NCBI RefSeq assembly: GCF_028596125.1
Contig: NZ_CP117229.1
Coordinates: 976,001 to 1,040,000, forward strand
DNA from: Listeria innocua
GTDB taxonomy: Bacteria; Bacillota; Bacilli; Lactobacillales; Listeriaceae
Direction of reading: 5' to 3'
DNA: 64,000 bases
Positions 36,550-45,035 of this stretch are shown here, in pieces. Below the pieces are notes generated by a model. That model was given only the letters and a program-made list of their open reading frames with translations, was not told where the DNA came from and did no database searches. Position 1 is the stretch's first letter, and each line of letters opens with the position of its first letter. A program made the translations under genes and the position numbers.

Positions 36550-37500
36550 ATGCCATCTAAGAAGAAAAAGATTGTCGTTATCGGCAGAAGTAATCTACAA
36601 AATCTCTACATTCATACAATTCTTTTAAAAAAACTACCCGCTGAGATTTACTTAATAGATGAACAAGCTAAAACAAGTGTGCAAGACTTTGAATATGCGA
36701 GCTACTATCATTCTTCAGCAACCGTTAACACAGGAACCTTTAATGAATGTCGAAGTGCGGATCTCGTCCTTTTTTTTCAAGAAGAAATGTCAAATGAGTC
36801 TTTCTCAAATGAAGATAATTTAGCATTAATCAAAGAAAAAGTGAAGAAGATGATGGCGACTGGTTTTCAAGGAATAGTGTTAGTGGCGACTGCCGAAAGT
36901 AATATTGTTGCTTCCTTAATTAAACATTTTTCTGGCTTACCAGCAAATCAAATTATTACACCTGGCACCATGCTAGCAACTTCTTATTTTCAAGTAGAAA
37001 TTGCTAAACTATTTAAAATCAGTCCTAAAAACGTGCATGGCTATATTATTGGAGAGAGTACTCAGGATGTCATTCCCGTTTGGAGTCGAGCCTTCCTTGG
37101 TGGCAAACCGATTTTAAGTTATTTAGCCGAAGAACAAAAAAGAATCACATCGGATGATTTACAAAATTTAACAAACATGATTACAAAAATTCCTGATTTT
37201 CCTGTTGAAACTAAAGATAGCTGTAGCTTCCGCTTTAGTACTGTAACTGTGCTCGCTGAATTAACAGAAGTCATTTTACGAGATGAAGCAAGGGTGCTTA
37301 CAGTAGGCGTAGAAGTGAAGGAAGCATATGGTTTAGAAAGACCAGTTTTCGTTAGCGTACCAGCTGTTGTGGGCGCTGAGGGAGTCAGAGAATTACTGGA
37401 GTTAAATCTATCCGATGACGAACAAAAAGAATTAAAGCGAATTACAACAAAAACTACCGAGAAATTGGGGTTACTGCATAATAAGGGAGGAATTAGTTAA
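36550..37500 (+). CDS. Lactate/malate dehydrogenase-fold protein lacking catalytic residues
   Basis: A 316-residue protein with the full LDH/MDH fold length. Alignment by eye to LDH landmarks shows loss of the active site: the NAD loop GxGxxG reads GRSNLQN (12-18); the strand normally carrying NPVD reads TAESNIV (114-120); the LDxxR segment reads LATSYF (142-147), so both Asp168 and Arg171 equivalents are gone; and the GEHGDSE histidine motif reads GESTQDV (169-175), so His195 is replaced by Thr. It is annotated in Listeria as an L-lactate dehydrogenase, but catalysis looks impossible. A regulatory or structural role is inferred. First of three rightward genes. Confidence 0.85.
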   Translation: MPSKKKKIVVIGRSNLQNLYIHTILLKKLPAEIYLIDEQAKTSVQDFEYASYYHSSATVNTGTFNECRSADLVLFFQEEMSNESFSNEDNLALIKEKVKKMMATGFQGIVLVATAESNIVASLIKHFSGLPANQIITPGTMLATSYFQVEIAKLFKISPKNVHGYIIGESTQDVIPVWSRAFLGGKPILSYLAEEQKRITSDDLQNLTNMITKIPDFPVETKDSCSFRFSTVTVLAELTEVILRDEARVLTVGVEVKEAYGLERPVFVSVPAVVGAEGVRELLELNLSDDEQKELKRITTKTTEKLGLLHNKGGIS

Positions 37501-37772
37501 TGGAATATAGTTATCCACTAAATCCAGACTGGACAACCGAAGAAATGACGATTGTTGTACAATTTTTAGAAGCTATCGAACGAGCATATGAAAAAGGTAT
37601 TGATACACTTGAACTCAAAGAAAAATACCGAGCATTTAAACAAGTAGTACCTGCAAAAGGAGAAGAAAAACGGATTGGCATAGACTTTGAAAAAGCAAGT
37701 GGATATTCAGCCTATAAAGTCATGCAACTCGTAAAAAACGCAACAACAAGCAAAATAAAAATGCAACCATAA
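37500..37772 (+). CDS. UPF0223 family protein (YktA-like)
   Basis: A 90-residue acidic helical protein of the UPF0223 family, of unknown function. The sequence SYPLNPDWTTEEMTIVVQFLEA and FKQVVPAKGEEKRI is characteristic. Its ATG overlaps the stop of the LDH-like gene by 1 nt, so the two are translationally coupled. In Bacillus, yktA, yktB and yktC homologues lie close together, and counterparts of all three occur in this window. Confidence 0.88.
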   Translation: MEYSYPLNPDWTTEEMTIVVQFLEAIERAYEKGIDTLELKEKYRAFKQVVPAKGEEKRIGIDFEKASGYSAYKVMQLVKNATTSKIKMQP

Positions 37773-37792
37773 TTAAGAGGAGGAATTTTTTC

Positions 37793-38323
37793 ATGGATAT
37801 TAGTCAAATTAAAGCAGAAGTAGTAACACCAGAAACAGGGATACACGTAGGTGAAAAGGGAGCTCCAGTTAAAGTAATGTCATTTATTAACTTACGTTGC
37901 CCATTTTGTCGTGAGTGGAATGAAAAATCTAAAGACGTCCTAACTGAATATATTCAAGCAGGAAAAATCGAATTAATCATTAAACCATTTGATAAAGAAA
38001 AAGAATCTTTACAACGTGGAAATGTAGCGCATCGTTACTTGGATTATTCTAAACCAGAAGAAACACGTGAAACTATCAATAAAATCTATAGCACGCAAGA
38101 CGAATGGGGTAGCCTAAGCCTTTCAGAAGTAGCTGAATATATGGAGTCTACACTAGGCCTAACAGAGCAAAACAACAAAGCTGCATCTGAAAAAATAATC
38201 GCTGAAGCAAACGCGGCAAATGTTGTTTTTGTACCGACTGTTATTGTTGGTGAACATATATTTGATGAGCACATTAGCCCTGAAGAGTTACGCGACTTAC
38301 TTGACGGCGAATTAGCTAAATAA
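37793..38323 (+). CDS. DsbA-family thioredoxin-fold protein, cytoplasmic
   Basis: A 176-residue thioredoxin-like protein with a CPFC redox motif in FINLRCPFCREW (about 31-42), a helical insert and a cis-proline loop VPTVIVG. No signal peptide or membrane helix is present, so it should act in the cytosol, unlike BdbD. It resembles the thioredoxin_4/DsbA group that includes reductases of oxidised proteins, but the partner is unknown. GAGGAGG precedes the ATG. It is followed by a strong terminator. Confidence 0.85.
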   Translation: MDISQIKAEVVTPETGIHVGEKGAPVKVMSFINLRCPFCREWNEKSKDVLTEYIQAGKIELIIKPFDKEKESLQRGNVAHRYLDYSKPEETRETINKIYSTQDEWGSLSLSEVAEYMESTLGLTEQNNKAASEKIIAEANAANVVFVPTVIVGEHIFDEHISPEELRDLLDGELAK

Positions 38324-38324
38324 A

Positions 38325-38372
38325 AAAACGAATGTATTGCCTATCAATTTAGGCGATACATTCGTTTTTTAT
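38325..38372. terminator. Bidirectional terminator between the DsbA-like gene and corA
   Basis: AAAACGAATGTATTGCCTA pairs with TAGGCGATACATTCGTTTT (one GT pair), flanked by A- and T-runs. Confidence 0.95.
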
Positions 38373-38373
38373 T

Positions 38374-39318
38374 TTAAAAGAATTTCCTCCGCCAGAATAC
38401 AATCGCAAGCGCTCCGGCAATCCCAAAAGCAAAACCAAGCGTTAATATCCAAGCTAAAGGTGTTTCCATAAACGGTAATTTCACGTTCATTCCATAAAAA
38501 CTAAAAACCATCGTCGGAATCGTCAAAATGATAGTAAAAGAAGTGAGAAATTTCATCACGATATTCATATTGTTGGAGATAATTGAAGCATAAGCATCCA
38601 TCATCCCACTTAAAATATTCGAGTGAACTTCCGCCATTTCGATTCCCTGACGATTTTCAATAATAACATCTTCTAGTAAGTCTTGATCTTCCTCGTACAT
38701 TTTAACGATATTTTGACGCATCATTTTATCGAGTACGACTTTATTCGATTTAAGGGCTGTTACAAAGTAAACTAAACTTTTTTCAATTCCCATTAAATCA
38801 TAAAGCTGTTTATTTTTCATGGATTCATGTAGTTCTTTTTCGATTTCATCTGTTTGGCGGTTCAAGCGTTTTAAGTGACGCAGGAACGTAGTTGAAATCA
38901 TATATAGAATTTGTAAGGCAAATCGTGTTTTCATGTGCGTATAAAAGCCTTTAATACGGTTTCTAATAAATGATTGTACAATAGAAGAATCAATCGTACA
39001 AATCGTAATAAAGTAGTCCTTTGTAATAATAATCCCCATCGGAATCGTTTCAAATGAAGCGTAATGAATATCATCTTCATCAACTACTGGAAAGTCACAG
39101 ACGATTAAAACGGAATCTGAATCATCATCGCGTTCAATACGAGCACTTTCATCTTTATCTAATGGATCTTCTAAGAACTCCAAAGGGATTTCATAGTTAT
39201 CGGCAATTTTATTAATTTCTTCTGAAGTAGGGGCAACGATATTAATCCAACAGTTGCGTGTTACTTCTTCTAATTCAATTAATTTGCCGTTTTCATCTGA
39301 TTTGAAAATTTGATGCAT
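38374..39318 (-). CDS. corA: CorA-family Mg2+/divalent cation channel
   Basis: A 314-residue channel subunit: a soluble N-terminal funnel domain, a long helix (about 140-250) and two C-terminal transmembrane helices (about 255-275 and 288-308). The ion-selectivity motif YGMN lies at the end of the first helix, and the MPEL-like loop reads KLPFMETP. CorA forms pentamers that admit Mg2+ (Co2+, Ni2+). A strong AAAAAAGGAGG site is present. Upstream lies a short ORF and hairpin that look regulatory. Symbol by family. Confidence 0.93.
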   Translation of the reverse strand: MHQIFKSDENGKLIELEEVTRNCWINIVAPTSEEINKIADNYEIPLEFLEDPLDKDESARIERDDDSDSVLIVCDFPVVDEDDIHYASFETIPMGIIITKDYFITICTIDSSIVQSFIRNRIKGFYTHMKTRFALQILYMISTTFLRHLKRLNRQTDEIEKELHESMKNKQLYDLMGIEKSLVYFVTALKSNKVVLDKMMRQNIVKMYEEDQDLLEDVIIENRQGIEMAEVHSNILSGMMDAYASIISNNMNIVMKFLTSFTIILTIPTMVFSFYGMNVKLPFMETPLAWILTLGFAFGIAGALAIVFWRRKFF

Positions 39319-39335
39319 GCTTTTTACCTCCTTTT

Positions 39336-39443
39336 TTAACAGGTAAATTTCACGCGGTTAGAGTTTCGTTCCCGTGAAAAATCACCTGTATGAATACTTC
39401 GATGTGGACCAGGGTCACTTGCTGTTTGCTGCTCCTTTTTCAC
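39336..39443 (-). CDS. Candidate 35-residue upstream ORF of corA
   Basis: A GTG-initiated frame with AAGGAG (39453-39458 on the plus strand as CTCCTT) 9 nt upstream. The peptide begins MKKEQQTASDPGPHRS and ends NRVKFTC. It stops 17 nt before the corA start codon and just ahead of its ribosome site. Two ATTATA words (39486-39491, 39497-39502) would be -10 elements on the minus strand. A 15-bp hairpin lies inside its 3' half. It has no hydrophobic segment, and I know of no family. A leader peptide controlling corA is inferred. Confidence 0.5.
   Translation of the reverse strand: MKKEQQTASDPGPHRSIHTGDFSRERNSNRVKFTC
39340..39388 (-). promoter_or_regulatory. Hairpin in the corA leader, inside the upstream ORF
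   Basis: On the minus strand CAGGTGATTTTTCACG pairs with CGTGAAATTTACCTG, about 14-15 bp around an 18-nt loop. There is no T-run, so it is not a simple terminator. It ends a few bases before the corA ribosome site. Confidence 0.65.
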
Positions 39444-39518
39444 GTTCCTCAACTCCTTCAAACCATAGTAATTCACAACTCTACCATTATACCTAGATTA
39501 TAGTCATTTGTACATCTT

Positions 39519-40133
39519 TTATTGAAGAGCAGCCTTATAAAGCGGAATAAGCTCATCAAGTACCATTTCAGCCTCTTTGATGAAGTCTTTTCCAGGGGAT
39601 AAATGGTTATCGTCAGGTAGATAAATTTTTCCAACCAAAAATTCACCTTTTTTTACATCACGGAAACGTTTAAGCGTTGCGTCAAGTTGACCGCCGTGCA
39701 CCGGGTATGTTTTCTCTTCCGTATGGTCTGGCGAAATCGCAAATGTATCAGGTAAATCAGCAAGTAGTTTCTTTTCTTTCAAAAAGCGATTGGCGATTTT
39801 TGTGCTTTCTTCATTTTCATAAATAAAAGCGAGCCAGATGAATAAATAATTATCAAAAAGTCCTACTTGAAAATGAGGGTGCTTTTTATAACCGCGTTTA
39901 TCGTGGCAAATCGCAAGCCATGTGCTTTCAGGTGGGTTAACCGAACGTCTTTGGTGACGAGCAATATGTAAAAACATTTCATCGCCAAGTTTGGCACTTA
40001 AATAAGTAGTTAATTCTTCCCCAACTGCTTTAAATTTCGGCTGAATATCATTTTGAATTCCAGCCATACGTGCGTCCAGACCAGAAATTTGCATTGTTTT
40101 AAAATCTTTCTTACTAAATCCTTTAAAAGTCAT
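39519..40133 (-). CDS. DUF1054/UPF0637 family protein (YktB-like)
   Basis: A 204-residue soluble protein of the UPF0637 family, with the typical FSKKDFKTMQISGLDARM start and HPHFQVGLFDNYLFIWLA segment. Function unknown; a known structure exists for the Bacillus member but no activity. The start at 40133 is chosen because AGGAGGA sits 7 nt upstream; a longer frame opening at 40220 lacks one. Same direction as corA and not separated from it by a terminator. Divergent from the IMPase gene. Confidence 0.9.
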   Translation of the reverse strand: MTFKGFSKKDFKTMQISGLDARMAGIQNDIQPKFKAVGEELTTYLSAKLGDEMFLHIARHQRRSVNPPESTWLAICHDKRGYKKHPHFQVGLFDNYLFIWLAFIYENEESTKIANRFLKEKKLLADLPDTFAISPDHTEEKTYPVHGGQLDATLKRFRDVKKGEFLVGKIYLPDDNHLSPGKDFIKEAEMVLDELIPLYKAALQ

Positions 40134-40264
40134 CTGTTTTCCTCCTAATTTTGCATATAGTTTCATTATACGGAAGTTAAGTTCTAAGTGAAAGAATCTT
40201 GTTCTATTCAGATAATTCATTTTTGTGATAAAATAAACAAAACGAGTCTAAAAGAGGTGTTAGC

Positions 40265-41038
40265 ATGGACAGCGAAAAAATAGATTATTTAGCAAGGTTA
40301 TGGATTATGGAAGCAGCAGCAAAAATCAAACAATCTTTTAAAGAAACATTAGACATTGATATAAAGTCTGGCCGAAATGATTTAGTGACAAACATGGATA
40401 AAGAAACAGAAGCTTTTTTTGTCAAACAAATCAAAGACCATTTTCCAAACCATCGCTTATTTGGCGAAGAAGGTATGTCAGATGATGTGACCGATTTAAA
40501 TGGAATTGTTTGGATTCTTGATCCAATCGACGGCACACTTAATTTTGTGGAGCAACAACGAGATTTTGCCATTTCACTTGCAATTTATCAAGATGGAGTA
40601 GGGCACTTGGCTTATATTTATGATGTTACTCGTGATGAACTATACTTCGCGGAAAAAGGAAAAGGCGCAACAGTAAATGGCAAACAAATTCCTAAAATCG
40701 ATAAAGACATGGATTTGCAAGATGCACTACTAATTGCCAACCTAAGTGTGACAAGAAAATTTCCAACTATGTGGGAAGCCGTAAAAGTCTCAAGAGGGCT
40801 ACGACTTCACGGAGCAGCTTCACTTGAATATATGGACGTTGCAACCGGGCGAGCAGGGGCATATCTTTCAGCTAATTTAGCTCCGTGGGATATTGCTGCT
40901 GGAAAAATTATCGTGGAAGAATTAGGGGGAATTGTCACCCGAATTGACGGCTCAAAAATCAATATGCTGGAAAAAGGAAGTTCCATCGTTGCAACACCAA
41001 AAATTCATCAAACCCTATTAGACAACTACCTGCCTTAA
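40265..41038 (+). CDS. Inositol monophosphatase family protein (SuhB/YktC-like)
   Basis: A 257-residue Mg2+-dependent phosphatase. The metal-site motifs are intact: GEEGM (about 67-71), WILDPIDGTLNFV (about 85-97) and APWDIAAG (about 205-212). Likely substrates for such bacterial enzymes are inositol phosphate, NADP or PAP; the sequence does not decide. AGAGGTG precedes the ATG. Its Bacillus homologue yktC lies next to yktB, as here. Confidence 0.9.
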   Translation: MDSEKIDYLARLWIMEAAAKIKQSFKETLDIDIKSGRNDLVTNMDKETEAFFVKQIKDHFPNHRLFGEEGMSDDVTDLNGIVWILDPIDGTLNFVEQQRDFAISLAIYQDGVGHLAYIYDVTRDELYFAEKGKGATVNGKQIPKIDKDMDLQDALLIANLSVTRKFPTMWEAVKVSRGLRLHGAASLEYMDVATGRAGAYLSANLAPWDIAAGKIIVEELGGIVTRIDGSKINMLEKGSSIVATPKIHQTLLDNYLP

Positions 41039-41063
41039 AGAAAGCGCTCAACATAAAAAAACT

Positions 41064-41078
41064 CATTTTCAGAAAATA
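41064..41078. promoter_or_regulatory. CodY-box match upstream of typA
   Basis: CATTTTCAGAAAATA agrees with the CodY consensus AATTTTCWGAAAATT at 13 of 15 positions. It lies about 30 bp before the typA -10, close upstream of the -35 area. CodY is the GTP/branched-chain amino acid sensor of Firmicutes. By-eye match. Confidence 0.5.
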
Positions 41079-41104
41079 AAAATAGTGCTAAATCCGCTTA
41101 GCTA

Positions 41105-41113
41105 TGCTATAAT
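41105..41113 (+). promoter_or_regulatory. Extended -10 promoter of typA
   Basis: TGCTATAAT gives an extended -10; the -35 region (GTGCTA) is poor. It would make a leader of about 110 nt. Confidence 0.65.
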
Positions 41114-41146
41114 AGGTAAGTTGATTTAAACGAGACGATAGCGACG

Positions 41147-41180
41147 GAGGAAAATAAATCTATTTTCCTCTTTCTTTTGG
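41147..41180 (+). terminator. Terminator-like hairpin in the typA leader
   Basis: GAGGAAAATA (41147-41156) pairs perfectly with TATTTTCCTC (41161-41170) around AATC and is followed by TTTCTTTT. It lies between the promoter and the start codon, so it can act as an attenuator or a cold-labile structure. Confidence 0.65.
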
Positions 41181-41229
41181 CTAATCTTCACGATAAATGT
41201 TTGGATTTTTAATTTAGGAGGAAACAAGA

Positions 41230-43068
41230 TTGAATTTAAGAAACGATATTCGTAATGTAGCAATTATTGCCCACGTTGACCATGGTAAAACTACACTAGT
41301 AGACCAATTACTACGCCAATCAGGTACTTTCCGCGACAATGAAACAGTTGCAGAACGTGCAATGGACAACAATGATTTAGAAAGAGAACGCGGTATTACA
41401 ATTTTAGCGAAAAATACAGCAATTAAGTATGAAGATACACGCGTAAACATCATGGATACACCTGGACACGCCGATTTTGGTGGAGAAGTAGAACGTATCA
41501 TGAAAATGGTTGATGGTGTTCTTTTAGTAGTGGACGCGTATGAAGGTACTATGCCTCAAACACGTTTTGTACTAAAAAAAGCACTAGAACAAAACCTAAC
41601 TCCAATCGTAGTAGTAAACAAAATTGACCGTGACTTTGCTCGCCCAGAAGAAGTTGTTGATGAAGTACTAGAATTATTCATCGAACTAGGTGCGAACGAC
41701 GATCAATTAGAATTCCCAGTTGTTTATGCTTCTGCAATTAACGGAACTTCAAGCTTTGAATCCGACCCAGCAGAACAAAAAGAAACAATGAAACCACTTT
41801 TAGACACTATTATTGAACATATTCCAGCTCCAGTTGATAACAGCGACGAGCCATTACAATTCCAAGTTTCATTACTTGATTATAATGACTATGTTGGTCG
41901 TATTGGTATTGGCCGCGTTTTCCGTGGAACAATGCACGTAGGACAAACAGTTGCCTTAATTAAACTAGACGGCACAGTAAAACAATTCCGTGTAACGAAA
42001 ATGTTCGGTTTCTTCGGACTAAAACGTGACGAAATTAAAGAAGCAAAAGCGGGTGACTTAGTAGCACTTGCAGGAATGGAAGACATCTTCGTCGGTGAAA
42101 CAGTAACACCATTTGACCACCAAGAAGCACTTCCACTTTTACGTATTGATGAGCCAACCTTGCAAATGACTTTTGTAACAAATAACAGTCCTTTCGCAGG
42201 CCGTGAAGGTAAACACGTAACAAGCCGTAAAATTGAAGAACGCTTACTTGCAGAACTTCAAACGGATGTATCTTTACGCGTTGAACCAACAGCTTCTCCA
42301 GACGCATGGGTAGTATCTGGTCGTGGTGAGCTTCACTTGTCTATCTTAATTGAAACGATGCGTCGTGAAGGTTATGAGTTACAAGTTTCTAAACCAGAAG
42401 TAATCATCCGTGAAATCGATGGCGTGAAATGTGAACCAGTAGAAGACGTTCAAATTGATACTCCAGAAGAATTCATGGGTTCAGTTATTGAATCTATCAG
42501 CCAACGTAAAGGCGAAATGAAAAACATGATTAACGACGGCAATGGCCAAGTTCGTTTACAATTCATGGTTCCAGCTCGTGGATTAATCGGTTATACAACT
42601 GATTTCCTTTCAATGACACGTGGTTATGGTATTATCAACCATACATTCGATAGCTACCAACCAATCCAAAAAGGTCGCGTTGGTGGACGTAGCCGTGGTG
42701 TTCTTGTATCCATGGAAACAGGTAAATCTACTACTTACGGAACAATGCAAGTAGAAGATCGTGGTACTATTTTTGTAGAACCAGGAACTGATATTTACGA
42801 AGGTATGATCGTTGGAGAAAACAACCGTGAAGGCGATATCGCTGTAAACATTGTAAAAGCAAAACAAATGACTAACATTCGTTCTGCTAACAAAGACCAA
42901 ACCAACGTTATCAAAAAACCTCGTCACTTATCATTAGAAGAATCATTAGAATTCCTAAACGAAGATGAATACTGTGAAGTTACACCAGAATCCATCCGTT
43001 TACGTAAAAAAATTCTAAACAAAAACGAACGTGAAAAAGCAGCAAAACGTTCAAAAACTGCTGAATAA
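41230..43068 (+). CDS. typA: TypA/BipA, ribosome-associated translational GTPase
   Basis: A 612-residue GTPase of the elongation-factor family. G1 HVDHGKTTL (about 16-24), G3 DTPGHADF, G4 NKID, EF-G-like domain II, domains III and V, and the BipA-specific C-terminal domain are present. It binds 70S ribosomes and is needed for growth under stress or cold. TTG start at 41230 behind AGGAGGAA. The leader has an attenuator-like hairpin and a CodY-like site. A Y-shaped terminator follows. Confidence 0.96.
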   Translation: MNLRNDIRNVAIIAHVDHGKTTLVDQLLRQSGTFRDNETVAERAMDNNDLERERGITILAKNTAIKYEDTRVNIMDTPGHADFGGEVERIMKMVDGVLLVVDAYEGTMPQTRFVLKKALEQNLTPIVVVNKIDRDFARPEEVVDEVLELFIELGANDDQLEFPVVYASAINGTSSFESDPAEQKETMKPLLDTIIEHIPAPVDNSDEPLQFQVSLLDYNDYVGRIGIGRVFRGTMHVGQTVALIKLDGTVKQFRVTKMFGFFGLKRDEIKEAKAGDLVALAGMEDIFVGETVTPFDHQEALPLLRIDEPTLQMTFVTNNSPFAGREGKHVTSRKIEERLLAELQTDVSLRVEPTASPDAWVVSGRGELHLSILIETMRREGYELQVSKPEVIIREIDGVKCEPVEDVQIDTPEEFMGSVIESISQRKGEMKNMINDGNGQVRLQFMVPARGLIGYTTDFLSMTRGYGIINHTFDSYQPIQKGRVGGRSRGVLVSMETGKSTTYGTMQVEDRGTIFVEPGTDIYEGMIVGENNREGDIAVNIVKAKQMTNIRSANKDQTNVIKKPRHLSLEESLEFLNEDEYCEVTPESIRLRKKILNKNEREKAAKRSKTAE

Positions 43069-43081
43069 TTAATTTAAAAAT

Positions 43082-43141
43082 AAGCCAAATAGTTTTTTTA
43101 GAGATATTAGTATCTTTTAAAAATTTATTTGGCTTTTTTTA
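43082..43141 (+). terminator. Terminator after typA
   Basis: Outer stem AAGCCAAAT (43082-43090) with ATTTGGCTT (43127-43135), an inner GATA/TATC hairpin, then a long T-run. Confidence 0.85.
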
Positions 43142-43191
43142 TGCATTAATAGGAGGAAAACAGGGAATAAAATAATGTCTTTGTAACACTA

Positions 43192-43220
43192 TTGTAATAT
43201 GAATAGCTATTTGGTATATT
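43192..43220 (+). promoter_or_regulatory. Promoter of the secreted-protein gene
   Basis: TTGTAA (43192-43197), 17-bp spacer, TATATT (43215-43220), about 30 nt before the ATG at 43250. Confidence 0.7.
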
Positions 43221-43249
43221 ATAAGTAAGTAGAAAAGGTGGTTATTATT

Positions 43250-44119
43250 ATGAAAAAACGGATAATTATTCTTGCAGTATTAGTGGTACTTCTTATCGGT
43301 GGCGTTGTAATTGGAGTTTATGCAAATGGAAACACCGCAAAAGATAATGAAGATAAAAAAACAACAGCAAAAAAAGCCACATCTACACCAAAAGATACAA
43401 ACAAAACAGTTGATACTGAGAAAAAAGATACAGTAAAAGACTCTGTAACAGATGATAAAGGTGTAGTAACTAAAGGTAGCTCAGATATTGAAAAAAATGC
43501 ACCGACAAAAAGCAGTGGTAATTCAACAGAATCAAATAAAAACACTCCTTCAACACCAGCGTTTTCTCTATCTACCAGTGGATTTAAAACATCTAATGTA
43601 GCATCTGTACTTGGCGGAACAGTGACAACAACTTATTTGTCCAGTAGTCCGTCATTTCAAAAAATCTTTCAAAATTTAACCATTGATGTTAACCAGTACA
43701 AAGTAGAACATGTTGTTGGAGCAAACAAATCAGTAAGTGCGAGCAATCCAGAAAGTTATTTAGCAAATAAAAATGGTTACGTTATTACATTAGATATTTC
43801 TATCAAAAACACATCTTCGAAAGATAAAATGTATAAAGCCGATCAAATTACCCTTGTAGGAGCAAATGAATTTGTAGGAGGAAGTTTAGATAACTTTGTA
43901 CCTTCTAATTTCCATCTTATCGGAAGTAAATCTGATCCCAATAACTTCGCAGCCGGTAAAACAGCGCGTGGTCTATTAACTTTCACAATGACTGAAGCTG
44001 TCTATAATGATCTAGCAGCTGACTCGAAACTCGGTGTACCAAACCCTGATAAATTTGATTCAACTGTTTCAGAAGCAAAAGCTGGCGACGACGTTGTTGT
44101 TTCCTTTCCAGTAAAATAG
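43250..44119 (+). CDS. Membrane-anchored or secreted protein with a Thr/Lys/Asp-rich linker
   Basis: A 289-residue protein. An N-terminal hydrophobic helix (about 4-27, no lipobox cysteine) is followed by a low-complexity Lys/Thr/Asp/Ser linker (about 30-105) and a C-terminal beta-rich domain (about 115-289) with segments such as YVITLDISIKNTS and ARGLLTFTM. This is the pattern of surface DUF4352-like immunoglobulin-type domains; the family is uncertain and the function unknown. ATG at 43250 is chosen, with AAAAGGTGG about 9 nt upstream; an upstream GTG lies within that site. Confidence 0.82.
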   Translation: MKKRIIILAVLVVLLIGGVVIGVYANGNTAKDNEDKKTTAKKATSTPKDTNKTVDTEKKDTVKDSVTDDKGVVTKGSSDIEKNAPTKSSGNSTESNKNTPSTPAFSLSTSGFKTSNVASVLGGTVTTTYLSSSPSFQKIFQNLTIDVNQYKVEHVVGANKSVSASNPESYLANKNGYVITLDISIKNTSSKDKMYKADQITLVGANEFVGGSLDNFVPSNFHLIGSKSDPNNFAAGKTARGLLTFTMTEAVYNDLAADSKLGVPNPDKFDSTVSEAKAGDDVVVSFPVK

Positions 44120-44120
44120 A

Positions 44121-44154
44121 AAAAAACCGCCCAGTTAATTGGGCGGTTTTTTTA
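44121..44154. terminator. Bidirectional terminator between the secreted-protein gene and ylaI
   Basis: AAAACCGCCCA and TGGGCGGTTTT form a perfect stem around GTTAAT with A- and T-runs. Confidence 0.95.
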
Positions 44155-44382
44155 TTTCTCCGTACTTTCTATTAAATTCTTTAACTCACTATTCGACATT
44201 ACAACTGGTTTATGGAAATTAAAATGACCAGAATTCACGCGACTGATAGTTTTAATAGCTACACGATGTTCACATTCAGGACATAAATACATTCTAATTG
44301 GTTTATTACGTAATTGCTTTGTTTTAAATTCACGATTGTCTAGTTCGTCTACACGCTCGCATAAGATACATTTTGCATTCAA
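44152..44382 (-). CDS. YlaI-like zinc-ribbon protein (DUF2197)
   Basis: A 76-residue protein with two CxxC pairs (CILC at 5-8 and CPEC at about 34-37), expected to bind one zinc ion. The family is DUF2197 (Bacillus YlaI), function unknown. Convergent with the secreted-protein gene and divergent from ylaN. A GGTGAAG site precedes the ATG. Confidence 0.88.
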   Translation of the reverse strand: MNAKCILCERVDELDNREFKTKQLRNKPIRMYLCPECEHRVAIKTISRVNSGHFNFHKPVVMSNSELKNLIESTEK

Positions 44383-44494
44383 TTTATCTTCACCTCACAC
44401 AAGTATTATAGCACGATTATCGAAAAAGGCGAGTAAAAGCGGATTTTTCAAAAAATTTTAGCCTATTCTTGCTTGCGTGGCTTTTAATTTGTGA

Positions 44495-44500
44495 TATACT
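44495..44500 (+). promoter_or_regulatory. ylaN promoter, -10 element
   Basis: TATACT preceded by TGA (extended -10), with TTGCGT (44473-44478) 16 bp upstream as -35, about 88 nt before the start. Confidence 0.55.
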
Positions 44501-44587
44501 AGACTTATCTAGTATTAAATTTTACTTAAGGGTTCTCTTAAGATGAAAATAAAGCGCTTATTATAGCGGATGATAGGGGGTTCTGTG

Positions 44588-44869
44588 ATGGCAAATAAAA
44601 AGATAGATCACAGAGAAGAGGCAATTGAGCTTTTAAAACAAGACGCAAAACGAATCTTACAGTTGATTAAAGTTCAAATGGATAATTTAACATTACCGCA
44701 ATGTCCAGCATATGAAGAAGTTCTTGATACACAGATGTATGGCTTATCCCGTGAAATTAATTTTGCAACCCGCCTAGGACTAATTGAACCGGAAGAAGGA
44801 AAAAAATTAATTTCCACACTGGAGAAAGAATTATCCGCGCTACATGAACTTTCCATGAGCAAAAAATAA
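44588..44869 (+). CDS. ylaN: YlaN (UPF0358), Fe(II)-linked modulator of Fur
   Basis: A 93-residue small helical protein of the UPF0358 family. In Bacillus and Staphylococcus YlaN has been linked to iron homeostasis through binding Fur; this function is carried over by homology. The start at 44588 ([12 protein letters not shown]) is chosen because AGGGGG lies 8 nt upstream; the in-frame ATG six codons earlier overlaps that site. Genomic order ylaI-ylaN-ftsW-pycA matches Bacillus. Confidence 0.9.
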   Translation: MANKKIDHREEAIELLKQDAKRILQLIKVQMDNLTLPQCPAYEEVLDTQMYGLSREINFATRLGLIEPEEGKKLISTLEKELSALHELSMSKK

Positions 44870-44879
44870 TGATTTAATT

Positions 44880-44913
44880 GAAAAGATGTCTGATTCTTTC
44901 TGACATCTTTTTT
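44880..44913 (+). terminator. Terminator after ylaN
   Basis: AAAAGATGTC pairs with GACATCTTTT, extended by AGA-type inner pairs, followed by T-run. Confidence 0.88.
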
Positions 44914-45035
44914 TGTTTGGCAGGAAAAATGAGCCAAAAGAAGGAGGCAATTCTTCTTTTCATTTGAAGGCTTTTTCCTTTATAATAGAAAGAATAGAAT
45001 ACAAGATGGGATAGTAACTTCTCAGGGATTGGAAG

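Noticed and set aside
39336-39518. M-box or yybP-ykoY riboswitch before corA
   Set aside because: The leader is too short and lacks the conserved sequence blocks of either class; a small ORF explains the region better.
41038-41055. Cre-like GAAAGCGCTCAAC after the IMPase gene
   Set aside because: Three mismatches to the consensus at fixed positions.
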